Shown here: in pieces, positions 36,313 to 47,003 of the stretch | How the letters are laid out: the number at the start of each line of letters is the position of its first letter | Position numbering within the stretch: position 1 is the first letter of the stretch | Assembly: GCF_932294415.1 (NCBI RefSeq) | Contig: NC_065545.1 | Span: 18,232,857-18,296,856, forward strand | Direction of reading: 5' to 3' | Length of the DNA: 64,000 nucleotides | Source: Quercus robur | Taxonomy: Eukaryota > Streptophyta > Magnoliopsida > Fagales > Fagaceae | Made by a program: the position numbers and the translations under genes | Notes under the pieces: model-generated | The model's database searches: none | Told to the model about the DNA's origin: nothing | The model's input: only the letters and a program-made list of their open reading frames with translations

Positions 36313-36598
36313 GGGCAAAAATGACAAAATACCCCTTTTGCCCAAAAGATCTAGCAAAATGCTCATGTTTTGAAACTATCTAGCGAAATGCCCCTGTTTT
36401 GAAACTCGATTTGTAGAAAATCAAGTTATAGGCAATCAAGCTTAAAAAAAAAAAAAAAAAAAAATTAAGGAATTCCATTTGAAATTTTTCAAGGAACTCG
36501 AGTTCCTTACTGAAATTCGATTTTTAGAAAATCGAATTTCAAAACAGGGGCATTTTGCTGGAACTTTTGGGCGAAATGGGTATTTTGCCATTTTGGCC
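36313..36598. mobile_element. Fold-back element copy 3, 286 bp
   Basis: The left end reads GGGCAAAAATGACAAAATAC and the right end, reversed, GGCCAAAATGGCAAAATACC. The arms match over about 65 bp and share GCCCAAAAG and AAAATGCCCCTGTTTTGAAA. Inside are a perfect 29-nt palindrome at 36512-36540 (13-bp stems around ATTCGATTTT, loop TAG) and GGAACTCGAGTTCC at 36493-36506. Flanks read GGCTAAAGT (36304-36312) and GGCTATAAAGT (36599-36609), a near 9-bp duplication as in Mutator-like elements. It lacks the AACGTCACTATAGGGC array of copies 1 and 2. A 20-base A run occupies the centre. Confidence 0.75.
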
Positions 36599-36865
36599 GG
36601 CTATAAAGTGTGTGTGGTTAGTATTTGTGGTCTTGTCCTTAAGTTTATTTTAATTATTTTATTATATATATATATATTAGTTGAATTAAAACACTTATAA
36701 AAAAAATGCTTAGTTGTTTTGAATTTATTCATTTTTTTTAATATTACATTATTTGTTCACTAAGTATTTGAATTCAATTGGAATTCAATTAGAAAATCTA
36801 AAGTATTGTAGGTTTGTACCTAAGGTATTGATAAACTATCTTTACAAATTTCCTTCAAAATAAAC

Positions 36866-39503
36866 TAGTTCAAAGAAGAAGGAGTTACTGTGGAAAGCAG
36901 AAGAATCGACTGCCAAAGGTGGAGACTATGAGCCAGTTGTCACCTTTAGACGTGATCTCAATGCTTTGCTTGATAGGGAAAGCCGGATGTGGAGACAGAG
37001 AACAAGAACACAATGGTTGGTGAAAGGAGATAAGAATACAAAGTGTTTTCATGTGGTGGCTACTCAGAGAAAAAGAAGAAACTTTATAAAAGGAATCCGA
37101 GAGAAGGAAGGGGTATGGCAGTCAAAGGATGAGGTAGTGTCTTCAATTTTTGTTGACTTTTATACCAGACTCTTTACGTCATCAAATGCCCATGATATTG
37201 ACCGAGTCTTAGAGGGAGTGAATAAGGTTGTTTCTGACAGTATGAATGCCGAATTGTTGATGCCTTATAGCAAAAAAGAGGTGGATGTAGCTATTAAACA
37301 AAAGGCACCGTTAAAAGCACCAAGTTCAGATGGGATGCCGCCCATTTTTTATCAATCCTTTTGGCAAAATGTGGGCTCAAAAGTTATTGAAGCTATCCTC
37401 TCCTGTTTGAATTCTGATGATTGCCTTTTGTTTTGTAGGTCAAACGCAACTGAATGCCAAAAAATTCAGCTTCTTCTTGATTGGTACGAAGCTGCATTGG
37501 GCCAGCAATTGAACAAGGCCAAGACCACTATCCAAGACCACTATTTTCTTTAGCCGAAATACTTCTGCAGAGGTTCAACAGGAGATTAAGGATCTTTTGG
37601 GAGTGCCGGCCATAAAGCAATATGACAAATATTTGGGTTTGTCATCTCTTGTGGGGAGGCAGAAAAAAGCTTGCTTCAATCAGATTAAGGAAAGGATTTG
37701 GAATAAGATGCAAAGGTGGAAAGAGAGACTATTATCTCAATCCGGGAAGGAAGTAATGATTAAGGCCGTGATTCAATCCATCCCCACTTACTCTATGAAT
37801 GTGTTTCGCTTGCCACTTGGGTTGATTAAAGACATTGAGTCTATGATCCACAAATTTTGGTGGGGGAATCAAGATAACATAAGGAAGATGCAATGGGTGA
37901 AGTGGAGGATGCTCTGCTCCTCAAAATCTCTTGGAGGTATGGGATTTCGTGATCTTCGACAATTTAATGATGCACTCCTTGGTAAACAGGTGTGGAGGCT
38001 TTTTCATGAAAAAGATACTTTGCTTTATAAAGTGTTCAAGCCAAAATATTTTCCTTCAGGTTGTATTCTGGATGCTGAGATCAACCCACGAAGCTCTTTT
38101 GCATGGAAAAGTATAATGCAGGCAAAGGATGTTATTTGTAAGGGTGCAAGATGGCATGTTGGGGATGGCTCTTCAATAGATATATGGAAGCACAGGTGGA
38201 TAGACTCTTCAGGGGGTGGAAAAATACTTTCTCTTCGGCTGAACTCATCTCTGGCTGTAGTAAATGATTTGTTTATCATTGGAACGAAGATGTGGAATTC
38301 GGACCTGATTGATCAGAATTTCTAACCCTTGGGAGGCTGAATGCATAAAGAGCATGCCTGTTAGTTTTCATACTGACAGGGATTCACTTATTTGGCCGCG
38401 GACCTCAGATGGAGTATACTTGGTTAGGAGTGCTTACCAGATTTTGGCTAATGATTCTCTCTTATCCCAGGCAGGTTCATCCAATCCAGATGACTCAAAA
38501 CCCTTGTGGAATGGTATCTGGAAACTCAAGGTCCCTAACAAAGTCAAGCACTTCATGTGGCAGGCAGCAAATGAATCTCTACCTACAAAGTGCAACCTCT
38601 ATGCACGACATGTCCTACTTGAAAGTAGTTGCGGACTGTGCGAAGAGTTTCCAGAAGACGTCATACATTGCCTATGGCTGTGTGATCACGTCAAGTGTAT
38701 TTGGCTCTCGGATCAAACCTTCCACTACCCACGTACAAGGAATTTTAGATGCTTTGGTGACTTGGTGTCCTTTGTGTTATCAGAATTACCATCAGGTACT
38801 GCTGCGCTATTTTCTATGGTAGCTTGGTGTATCTGGACTAGACGTAACAAGTTGAGAGAAAGGCAACCCGTGTGGGATGTTGGAGAAACTGTGAAGAGAG
38901 CAAGGGAGTTGCTGTAGGAATTTATTGATGTTCAAGACACTCCTGTACGGTCTGCTATTCCTCGGGTGGAGGCGAGATGGAAGCCACCTGGTGCCGGGCT
39001 TTTCAAGATCAATTTCAACGGAGCTGTGTTTGCGGACAGGTCGCTGGCTGGGCTGGGTATCGTCATCCGCGATGAGTTCGGGCTAATCATCGTGACCCTT
39101 AGTTAGAAAATCCCTTTGCCAAGCTCGGTGGAATTGGTGGAAGCTCTGGCAGCACGGCGTGCTCTTATTTTCGCCCAAGAGATCAACATCTTCAAGGCTG
39201 AGGTGGAAGGGGACTCATTGAAAGTCATTCAGGCACTCAATAACCCAAAGCCCAACAGAACTCAGATGGGCCACATTATAAGTGATATCCAAAGATTAGG
39301 TGCTGGCATGCAGAGTTGTATTTTCAATCATACACGTAGGGGGGGCAATAGATTAGCCCATTCCCTTGCAAAGAGAACAGTTTTAGCTGTTGATACAGAT
39401 GTGTGGTTAGAAGAACTACCACAAGACTTGGTTGATGTATTTCAGTTTGATTTGCCTTAATGAAGTTGACTTACCTTTCCCTCAAAAAAAAAAAAAAAAA
39501 AAA
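36866..39503 (+). mobile_element. L1-type LINE, 5'-truncated and internally deleted
   Basis: It encodes, in order: the region before the reverse transcriptase (WLVKGDKNTKCFH, then KAPSSDGMPPIFYQSFW); a reverse transcriptase reduced to its end (DDCLLFCRS); the thumb/connection ([30 protein letters not shown]); a zf-RVT segment (VPNKVKHFMWQAANESLPTK); and RNase H (FKINFNGAVF, VEGDSLKVIQALNNPK). It ends in poly-A at 39484-39503. Near 37411 the sequence jumps from LSCLNS to DDCLLF, so roughly 200 codons of the polymerase core are missing. A 13-bp duplication (37519-37531 and 37532-37544) shifts the frame, and another shift lies near 38320. TAG stops at 38915 and 39104 sit where CAG (Gln) fits. 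Endonuclease and ORF1 are absent. CTTCAAAATAAAC (about 36853) against CTCCAAAATGTAAC (after the poly-A) may be a worn target duplication. Confidence 0.9.
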
Positions 39504-41352
39504 CTCCAAAATGTAACACTCTTCAAAGGGATAAAGAGGTAAAATGGAATACTCTAATGGAGATGGATGACTTTTATACTCAAGAAAGTGTAAGTGCCCG
39601 TTTGGCATAAGTTTATTTGTTTATTATTATTATTTTTTGGATTGCTTTTAGCTAAAAGTAGACTAAAGTATATGTATATTTTAAAAAATGAGAAAAAAAA
39701 AAGTTTTAGAAAATTGTATATAAACAAAACAAGTTAAAAGTTAAAAGAAAACCTGAGGATAAATTGAATATATTTGCAGATAAAGTTAATAAACACCAAA
39801 TTTTCTTGAACAGATACCCATAGTAGAGGCCATTTGTCTTGGTGGGTTACTTTAAAGTAAGACCATAAAACAAGAATCCTATTTGTCCCTTCTCCCATAA
39901 ATCCTAATAGGATAATAACTTAGGAAGTTCAACATTATTTTGTTGATTAAAAAGATAGAAGAAAGTTAAACATTATTAGCCCCAAGGAATATAGAAGGCT
40001 CTTTATGATATTTTAATTATTAGCCCCAAGGAATATAGAAGGCTCTTTATGATATTTTTTTCGACCGTTGCACTCATTTTCTTTTGACCCCACTAGGGCC
40101 ACTACGCTCCCCCACATGATTCATCATACATCTCACCCATAAATTAAGTTTTCAACCTTCGATTCTTCGTTACTCAAAAAAAAAAAAAAGCTTTCAACCT
40201 TCGAGCACGGGTTAATCCATAAATACCAAATATCTCTAAAACACCTTTGCGACTTTTATGCAACAATATTATAAATAAATGGATTTCAATTAGTTTGAAT
40301 AGTAATTTTTTTTTTGTTGGATATTTATTGAACAGTAAATTCTTTCCCCCCTAATAAGGGCTCTTAGATTGAATTCAGCTTATATAAAACTAGCCTTATC
40401 ATACATACTCTGCGTGTGAGATGAGTTTTTTTTTTTTTTTGGTCTATTGTTATAATTTTTTTTTAAAAATTTTTTTGGATAAATTTGTTTTGAAGACATG
40501 GCTTAGTAGGAGAATGTCTAATTTTATAGGCATTTTAAATGAAGTTGAAGATATATTTTTACCTGGTTGTCTTTAAGTTTTTTCTCTGTTAAACCTAAGG
40601 TTTAAGAGTATTTCTAAATCACATAAAAGTTCAGTCCAAAGAGGGAAATCCTTTTATCTATACTATATTCTATATTATATATAAGATGATTTTCTATTTA
40701 ATGAAATCTATCAGTTTTGTTGCTCTAAAAAAAAGCCGATTTGCTTTCAAAAAAAAAAAAAAAAAAGAACTTTTATGTGGTTCAAAAATACCCCCATTAA
40801 TGAAGGGTAACTTTATTTAGAAATATGGTCATAAATGTTAAATAACAAATTTCATTTTGAATTCAAAAAGAAAATTCTTAAAATTTAGGATTTTTTTTCC
40901 TTTGCATTCAAAAAAGAAATTACTGCTTTATTTCTAAAGTTTATCCTTTTAATTTGTTTGAAAAATATAAAAAAATATTTTTAAATTATAATAGATGCAA
41001 ATTATTAACCTTTACCCAAAAAAATAGAAGAGCCTCACACGTGTGTTCAGAGGTTAGTAGATAGTATAAATATCAATCAGTATATTAGCTTAATGATAAA
41101 TAACCATTATTATAAAATGAAAACTATAAATTTAAGTATTTATTAAAATAAAAATTATATTAAAATTGAAACCACTAGAAAATTGGCCAATTACATATAT
41201 TAAACTCTCAAAGAGTGGGATAAAATATTTCTATTCAAAAAATATATATAAAATATTCAAAAGATTTGAGGGGTTGTTGTTGTTGTTTTTTTTTTTTTTT
41301 CTAAGCCTCTAAGAAAGAAAAGCTTGGAGTTCAAATGTTCAATTAATTAAGG
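39504..41352. other. AT-rich intergenic sequence with one tandem duplication
   Basis: A 44-bp unit containing AGCCCCAAGGAATATAGAAG occurs twice in a row (39971-40014 and 40015-40058) with almost no change. The rest has poly-A/T runs and no recognisable gene. Confidence 0.6.
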
Positions 41353-41403
41353 TTGGTTTGGATAGCACGTTCACGTCCACGTTTGTTCTCTTTGCGTGTT
41401 TTC

Positions 41404-41446
<43 letters not shown>

Positions 41447-41577
41447 GACCAGAGCCTGGTGCACACCAAGGCATATGAATAGTAAAAAAAAAGAGTGAAC
41501 AGTAATTTTTTACACATTTAAAAATTATTTTGCTACAGTGTTTTCAGCAAAATAAAGTTGTATCCAAACGCACTCTA
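41353..41577. mobile_element. MITE of the GTTTGGAT-ended group, first of an abutting pair
   Basis: The left end has GGTTGGTTTGGATAGCACG and the right end, reversed, CTTAGAGTGCGTTTGGATAC. It holds AAAATTATTTTGCTACAGTG near its right end and a long T run (41410-41441). It has no coding capacity. Confidence 0.7.
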
Positions 41578-41812
41578 AGGATCTGTTTGGATACAACTTA
41601 TTTTTGCTAAAACTGAAAACACTGTAATAAAATAATTTATAAATGTGTGAATAGTATTGTGGGACCTGTGAACAGTGCATTTTGTCTCCTGCACAATAAA
41701 TTTATGTGATTTTACTGTTCACGCGCTGGGAAAAAAAAAAAAAGGAGAGAAGTTGAAAACGTGAATGTGGATCCGCGTTTGCGGATCCAAACGCTCACTA
41801 AGACAAGATTGC
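41578..41812. mobile_element. MITE of the GTTTGGAT-ended group, second of the pair
   Basis: It starts GGATCTGTTTGGATACAAC directly after the first element and ends GCGGATCCAAACGCTCACTAAG. Its interior reads in the opposite direction to its neighbour (CACTGTAATAAAATAATTTATAAATG near the left end). The two therefore stand head to head with only a few bases between them. Confidence 0.7.
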
Positions 41813-42496
41813 TAGTATCATATTAGGCAAAAATCAAGGTACGAAAAAAATTTCAAAAATGAAAGATTTTAATTTTAATTTGAACTTTTAAATAATTTTC
41901 TAATAATTTGTTAAATACATTGGGATAGAGACACCTAGACTAATTTTAAATAGCTTAAACATAGTATGAAGTGATTTTTTTTTTTTTTAAATTTATAACA
42001 GTTATAAATGGACATGAAATTTATTAATATATAGTTTTTATTTCTATCCATTAGGTGTAAATTATCATTTCAAATTTTTATTTGAACAACAAAGTCTCCA
42101 AAATCACGTGTTAAATTTAAATCTACAAGTAATTTGAGGATAAAAGTCAAAAAGAGAATAAATTCAGCCGAAGATAAGATAATTTTTTTTTTTTTTTTGA
42201 ATGCATTTGATTTTTATGGGAAAAAACGTAATTTTCAGCAGAGCGTCATTCATGCCTCGTGGGCTACGACTTTGTTTGGCATAGAAATACACGTGTCAAA
42301 ATCCCAGTGGCCAAGACCCAAATTTCAATTCTAGTACGAGACAAACTAATTTGGAACTCGAGGAACTCCCATTTAAAACTCGTATTACACTCACGACTAC
42401 TACACACGCACACGGTCACAGAGACAGAGAGGCAGAGAGAGAGAGAGAGAGATCCAACTTTGGCTTCTCCGTGGAGAAGATCAAACAGTACCAGGT
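41813..42496 (+). promoter_or_regulatory. NET3 upstream region and probable 5' untranslated exon
   Basis: The region is AT-rich to about 42240, then less so. A (GA)n run lies at about 42434-42452. A leader exon probably ends at CAGTACCAG|GTACCC near 42494, and the next acceptor would be TGTACAG near 43361, upstream of the start codon. The TATA box and start site are not fixed. Confidence 0.45.
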
Positions 42497-43386
42497 ACCC
42501 TTTTACTCTTCTTTCTATATGTGTCTGTGTCTGTGTTCTACTTACTAGATTTGTTGTGTTTCCTTAACGTTTGACAATGGTGTTTTTTTTTTTTAGTTGT
42601 TTGGTTTGGTTTGGTGGGTTATACTTATGAAAACACCAAAAGCTTGCATCTTTCTTGTTCTTGTTATTGTTCTAGTTCTTGTTTTTGTGGTGAAGTTTCA
42701 AGTGATTGGTCTAGGTGGACGTAGAACACTGTTGCATCTTTCTTGTTCTTGTCACTCAGTTCTGTTTTATTTGAAACTTGAAGATACTTTTTTTTTTTTC
42801 CTAGTGTGAATTTTCTAGTAATGAAAATTTAATTGCTTTTCTGAGGTTTATCTGGTCAGTTTTTATATATGGGAAGAAAATTATAAGGTATCAAAAAAAA
42901 AAAAAAAATCATCTTGGCCTTTTAGGAAATAAAATGTTTATTATATTGGCTTTTTTTTTTCTTTTTTTTTTTTTTTAAATTTTAATTTACAATTCTTTTC
43001 TAGTCGCCTATTAATAGTGCTGTTAATGACGGTTATCTAGTGGTACTATGTGGTATCACTGGTTGTTGGGTAGGTTCTTTATAAAAAAAATTCTTTTTGG
43101 GAAAAAAATCTGAGTTTTTGAAAAATTAGATTTCCTCTATAAGCTTTTTAGGATGTAAATTACAATCTTCTATTCCTGGTCCGCCCTCTTTGACATGTGC
43201 TTTACCAACACATATCTTTTATATAAAATCAGGCTAATTTTGTGAGTTTTGAATTTTTAAAAGAAAGTTTGAATTTTTATTTTTTGGGTGCTTGATATGT
43301 TTTAATTTATTTCTGGGAAATAAAAGTTTGAAATTTGAGATGATGGTATTGATTTTGTACAGGTAAGGAGTAATAAGATAGTGGGA

Positions 43387-43576
43387 ATGATGATGAGGAA
43401 GCAAACATCACATTGGTGGTGGCTTGACAGCCACAACAAGTCAAAGCGCTCTCCATGGCTTCAATCCACTCTTGCTGGTACCTTATCTTATCTCTTTCAA
43501 GTCTCAATTTGGTTATTTCCTTGTTGAATTTTTTTCACCACTTGGAAAATTTCGTTTAAGGTTAAATATATCATAT

Positions 43577-43610
<34 letters not shown>

Positions 43611-45692
43611 CCTCAAATTTCAATATGTTGTAATTTAATTCTCGAAAATTTTAAAAGTTATAAATTTCATACTTCGGTCAATTTGTCACTAAATTTGTTC
43701 TAGATCATGTCAGTTTTTTTAAGGTGCCATGTCAATATTTTGTGTCACATTTACTATTTTTTCATGGTTGATGGAGGAAAAAAATGGGTGCTTTTTAGGT
43801 GTGTGTTGATATCAAGTGGGCCCGGATTACTGGTTTTTTGATTCCTGACCGTTGGAGAATGCGTATTAACTATTTGTTTTTTGAAAGTTTGAGTTTGAAA
43901 TCTTTGTACTTTTGTGGCCTAGTGTATTTTACTATTTTTAATGGGGATTTGAATTTTGACATACAAGTGAACAAAAGGTGACTGAGACTAGTGGGTGGAT
44001 CTCCTCAAATGAATACATACAAAATATCTTGATCTAGGAATAGGATTATTCGCTTAAATCAAAAGTAATTAAGAACAACAAAAAATCTGAATACTATATA
44101 TGTAATAGCGGACAGCCGTGGGTTTTGTGTGAATGGTATATTTAGACGTTGAAGACTTGAGTTAAGTAAATTATAAAATACTACTCATAAAGGTAAAGGG
44201 ACAAAGGGGGTGGGGGGGTTGATACTGAAAAGGTTAGGGACAAATCAACTCAATGGGTGGCTTGCTGTAAGTAGAAGATATCTCACGAATGTGGAGGGTT
44301 CACATACCTGAGAGGGAGGATGCATAATGAGACAATTATTGTGTCGTAGGTTGTTCATATCTCTAGTCTTGGATCAAACAAAGATGTTAACAATAGGAAA
44401 AGTTTCCACCATTGTTTGGTATATGCCATTACATTAAATATTTTGATTCATGGATATGAATAAGTTCCAAGTCTCTAGCTAGTACAAAGCCATAAAGACT
44501 ATAGTAGCAAGCTAGCTGACTAACAAAATAACAACTTGTATAGTGATGAAAAAGATTGTGCATGACCTTGAGTTAAATGGGTAAAGGGGTCCACTCATAT
44601 GATGAACTGGTAGACTTGATTATTGAGAATAGGATTGGGGGAAATGAATTTTGGAGACAAAGGACCTCGGGATCTGGGAAGTTTATGGCGCTGGTTCTAA
44701 TAGGGGATATGTTAGTCAGTGATATGATGATTGTAGGGAATGCAATAGTAAGAGCACTCACTGTTTTCATTTTGGTCCTCTCTGTTTTGATTACCCTTTA
44801 ACGTCTTGTTTAATGTAAAGACACTTTCTGAACATACAAAGCAGATTCTGAGTACTAAAGAAAGTTGGAAGGTCCATGGGACCCTATAATAATTCTTTGA
44901 TCTTCCCTTTTTTTATTCTTTATGTTCTCCTTTTCTCCTTTCTAATATTGTTGGTTAAACATGGTAATTGGCTTAGTTTTAATTGACGACCATCTCTATT
45001 CTTATATGATAGAGCTAGAGGAGAAGACAAAGGCCATGCTAAAATTGATTGAAGAAGATGCAGATTCCTTTGCTAAGCGTGCAGAGATGTATTACAAGAA
45101 ACGACCAGAGCTAATTAGCATGGTTGAAGAGTTTTATCGTACTCACCGCTCATTAGCTGAGCGATATGATCAACTTAAGTCCGACTCTGGAACACGCCTC
45201 CTCACAACCTTGGCGTCCCCATTTTCTTCGTCTAAATCTAAACCAGAAAAGTTAATGAGTGTGGTGGATCAAACATATGACAGCTACTCGGAGACTTGTG
45301 ACACTGAAGAGTTAGCTGAGTCTGAAGTTGATGATCCCGAAGAGGAAGATGAACCTCTAGTTGATGATCAAGAAATGAAAGAGGAGGAAATTCCAAGTGG
45401 GGTCTGCAATGATGAAGTGAGGAAGTTGAAAGAAGAAATAGAGAGGCTTAAAGAAGAGAATAGAATTCAAAAGGATCAACTAATGCAGAAAGATGAAGAG
45501 AAGAGAGAGGTGATAAGGCAGTTGAGTTTGGCAGTGGATATGCTTAAGGACGAAAATGTGAAGCTGAGGAAGCGTGTGGCTAGAGACTCCAACAACAAGA
45601 AACGTACCCCTTTAGAGTTCAACAAATTGAAGGGAGCATTTCTAGGGAAGTTATTCAATGGGTTTTCCAAGAATACAGTTGTTGCTTTGTAG
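43387..45692 (+). CDS. NET3: NET3-type actin-binding protein (KIP1-like NAB domain)
   Basis: There are two coding exons, 43387-43477 and 45013-45692. The junction (GCTG|GTACCT ... ATGATAG|AGCTAG) restores Glu31, and the total is 771 nt, 256 aa plus stop. The N-terminal NAB domain (about residues 8-90) shows [56 protein letters not shown] and [11 protein letters not shown]. These are the signature of NETWORKED proteins, which bind actin filaments at membranes. An acidic linker follows, then a coiled coil at about 164-222 ([17 protein letters not shown] ... [14 protein letters not shown]) and a basic tail. The short length fits subfamily 3; Arabidopsis NET3C links actin to ER-plasma membrane contact sites with VAP27. 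Any of three tandem ATGs could start; the first is chosen. The frame is open for 52 bases upstream of the exon 2 acceptor, but that part is intron. Confidence 0.93.
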
Positions 45693-46589
45693 ATGTGGTT
45701 ATGTGTTGTAGTAAGTTTTTTTTTTTTTTTTTTTTTTTTTGGGGGTGGGGGAGAAATGTTGTAGTAAGTAGTGTAGTCTGTTCTACCAAAAAAAGAAAAC
45801 AGTAATGTAGTATGTAATGCAATCTATAGAGATGTATATTGGGGAGATTCCCCTTCCAACTCAAATTAGAAAGTTAATCTAATGCATCCTTTTTAAAGTA
45901 TTTTGGTAAATAATCCCATACAAGTCATTATCAGTAGTACTTTACCCAAAAAGAGCCATTATGTGTAGTGCAAATTGTTTGAACTTTTATTTTGTCTAAT
46001 GTACTTTAGGTAATTATTAATTAAGCAATAGCCACTCGCCTTCAGAACAAAGCATAGCCACTCGCCTCTTAGCCTCTAGGAGACCTATTCACTGATGCTG
46101 TATCAAAGGGTCAAAGTGATTTATGGCTTTTTAAACTCAATTATCCAAATCAATGAATGATAGGTGAACCTTTTTGCAGGATGTTTACCTGTGGAATGGG
46201 GATGATAACACAAAAAGGAAGAAGAAAAAGAGGGGGAAAAGGAAGAGAAGAAAGGGGAAGCAATCACTGTTTCAGTGGTAGAACACTAGGATATTTCTTT
46301 ATAGTAAATCTTCCAAACCTAAAAGAAAGGGAAAAAAAAAAAAAAAAAATCAAGATCCTCAATTTACCAACTTTCCCATTAGTGACAATAAAATATGGGA
46401 TTGGAAGAACAACTACTATTTATTTTTTACTTTTTGGCAGACATTATATTATCACAACTTACAAACTATGCCTTACACTTCATACCTAACATCACACTTC
46501 ACCAAACCAAGTAATACCAAAACAAAAAAAAAAATTATACAAACATAAAGTGGAAACACTAGCAATAATTGGAGCTGTCAAACAAGCCC
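45693..46589. other. Tail-to-tail spacer between NET3 and AGP
   Basis: It holds the 3' untranslated regions of both genes. A T run and G-rich patch lie at 45717-45752. No other gene is recognised. Confidence 0.5.
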
Positions 46590-47003
46590 TCACATACCAG
46601 GGAGCTGCATTATGCAAGCAGCCAGCAATCCCAACAATACAACTAAGTTTAGAGGCCCTGATGGAGCAATAGAAACTGTGGAAGATTCTGGCAAAGTCCC
46701 AGATGGTGGAAAGGCCGAGTCTGGTCCGGGAGCAACTGTAACATCCGGGTTTGGAGGGCTCTGGCTTGAAGGAATTGTAGGCACTGATGACTCAGATGGA
46801 GGAACTGCCTCACCACCAGGAGAAGGAAATAGTGGAGAAATGTCTGGGGATAGAGCTGGAGAGTACACAGGAGCACCTGGCAAGACTGCAGGTGCAGCTG
46901 AAATAGTTGAAACTTTGATATTTAATTCAGATGCTAAGGCTAATGAAGAATAGTAGGACATAAATATCATGAACATTGCCAAGATTGAGGAAAAGGAAGC
47001 CAT
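46590..47003 (-). CDS. AGP26: Classical arabinogalactan protein, AGP25/26/27 type
   Basis: Intronless, 137 aa. The start is the ATG at 47003; the upstream in-frame TTG is not a credible start. The N-terminus, MASFSSILAMFMIFMSYYSS followed by LALAS, is a signal peptide. The mature part is rich in Pro, Ser, Ala and Thr with scattered Ala-Pro, Ser-Pro and Thr-Pro pairs for Hyp-linked arabinogalactan. The blocks VSTISAAPAVLPGAP, SPDISPLFPSPGGEA, PTIPSSQSPPNPD and APGPDSA recall the AGP25/26/27 group. The C-terminus (NLVVLLGLLAACIMQLPGM, after SGP) is a GPI-anchor signal. It should be a cell-surface proteoglycan on the outer plasma membrane; such AGPs act in cell expansion and signalling. The particular member is inferred from these blocks and from the adjacent NET3 gene. 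Confidence 0.92.
   Translation of the reverse strand: MASFSSILAMFMIFMSYYSSLALASELNIKVSTISAAPAVLPGAPVYSPALSPDISPLFPSPGGEAVPPSESSVPTIPSSQSPPNPDVTVAPGPDSAFPPSGTLPESSTVSIAPSGPLNLVVLLGLLAACIMQLPGM

Noticed and set aside
44961-45012. Upstream extension of NET3 exon 2 as the protein start
   Set aside because: It lacks the SHWWW part of the NAB domain. The exon at 43387-43477 supplies it and the splice restores the frame.
46612-46953. 113-codon plus-strand frame
   Set aside because: It is antisense to the AGP gene, whose signal peptide, Pro-rich core and GPI signal support the minus strand.
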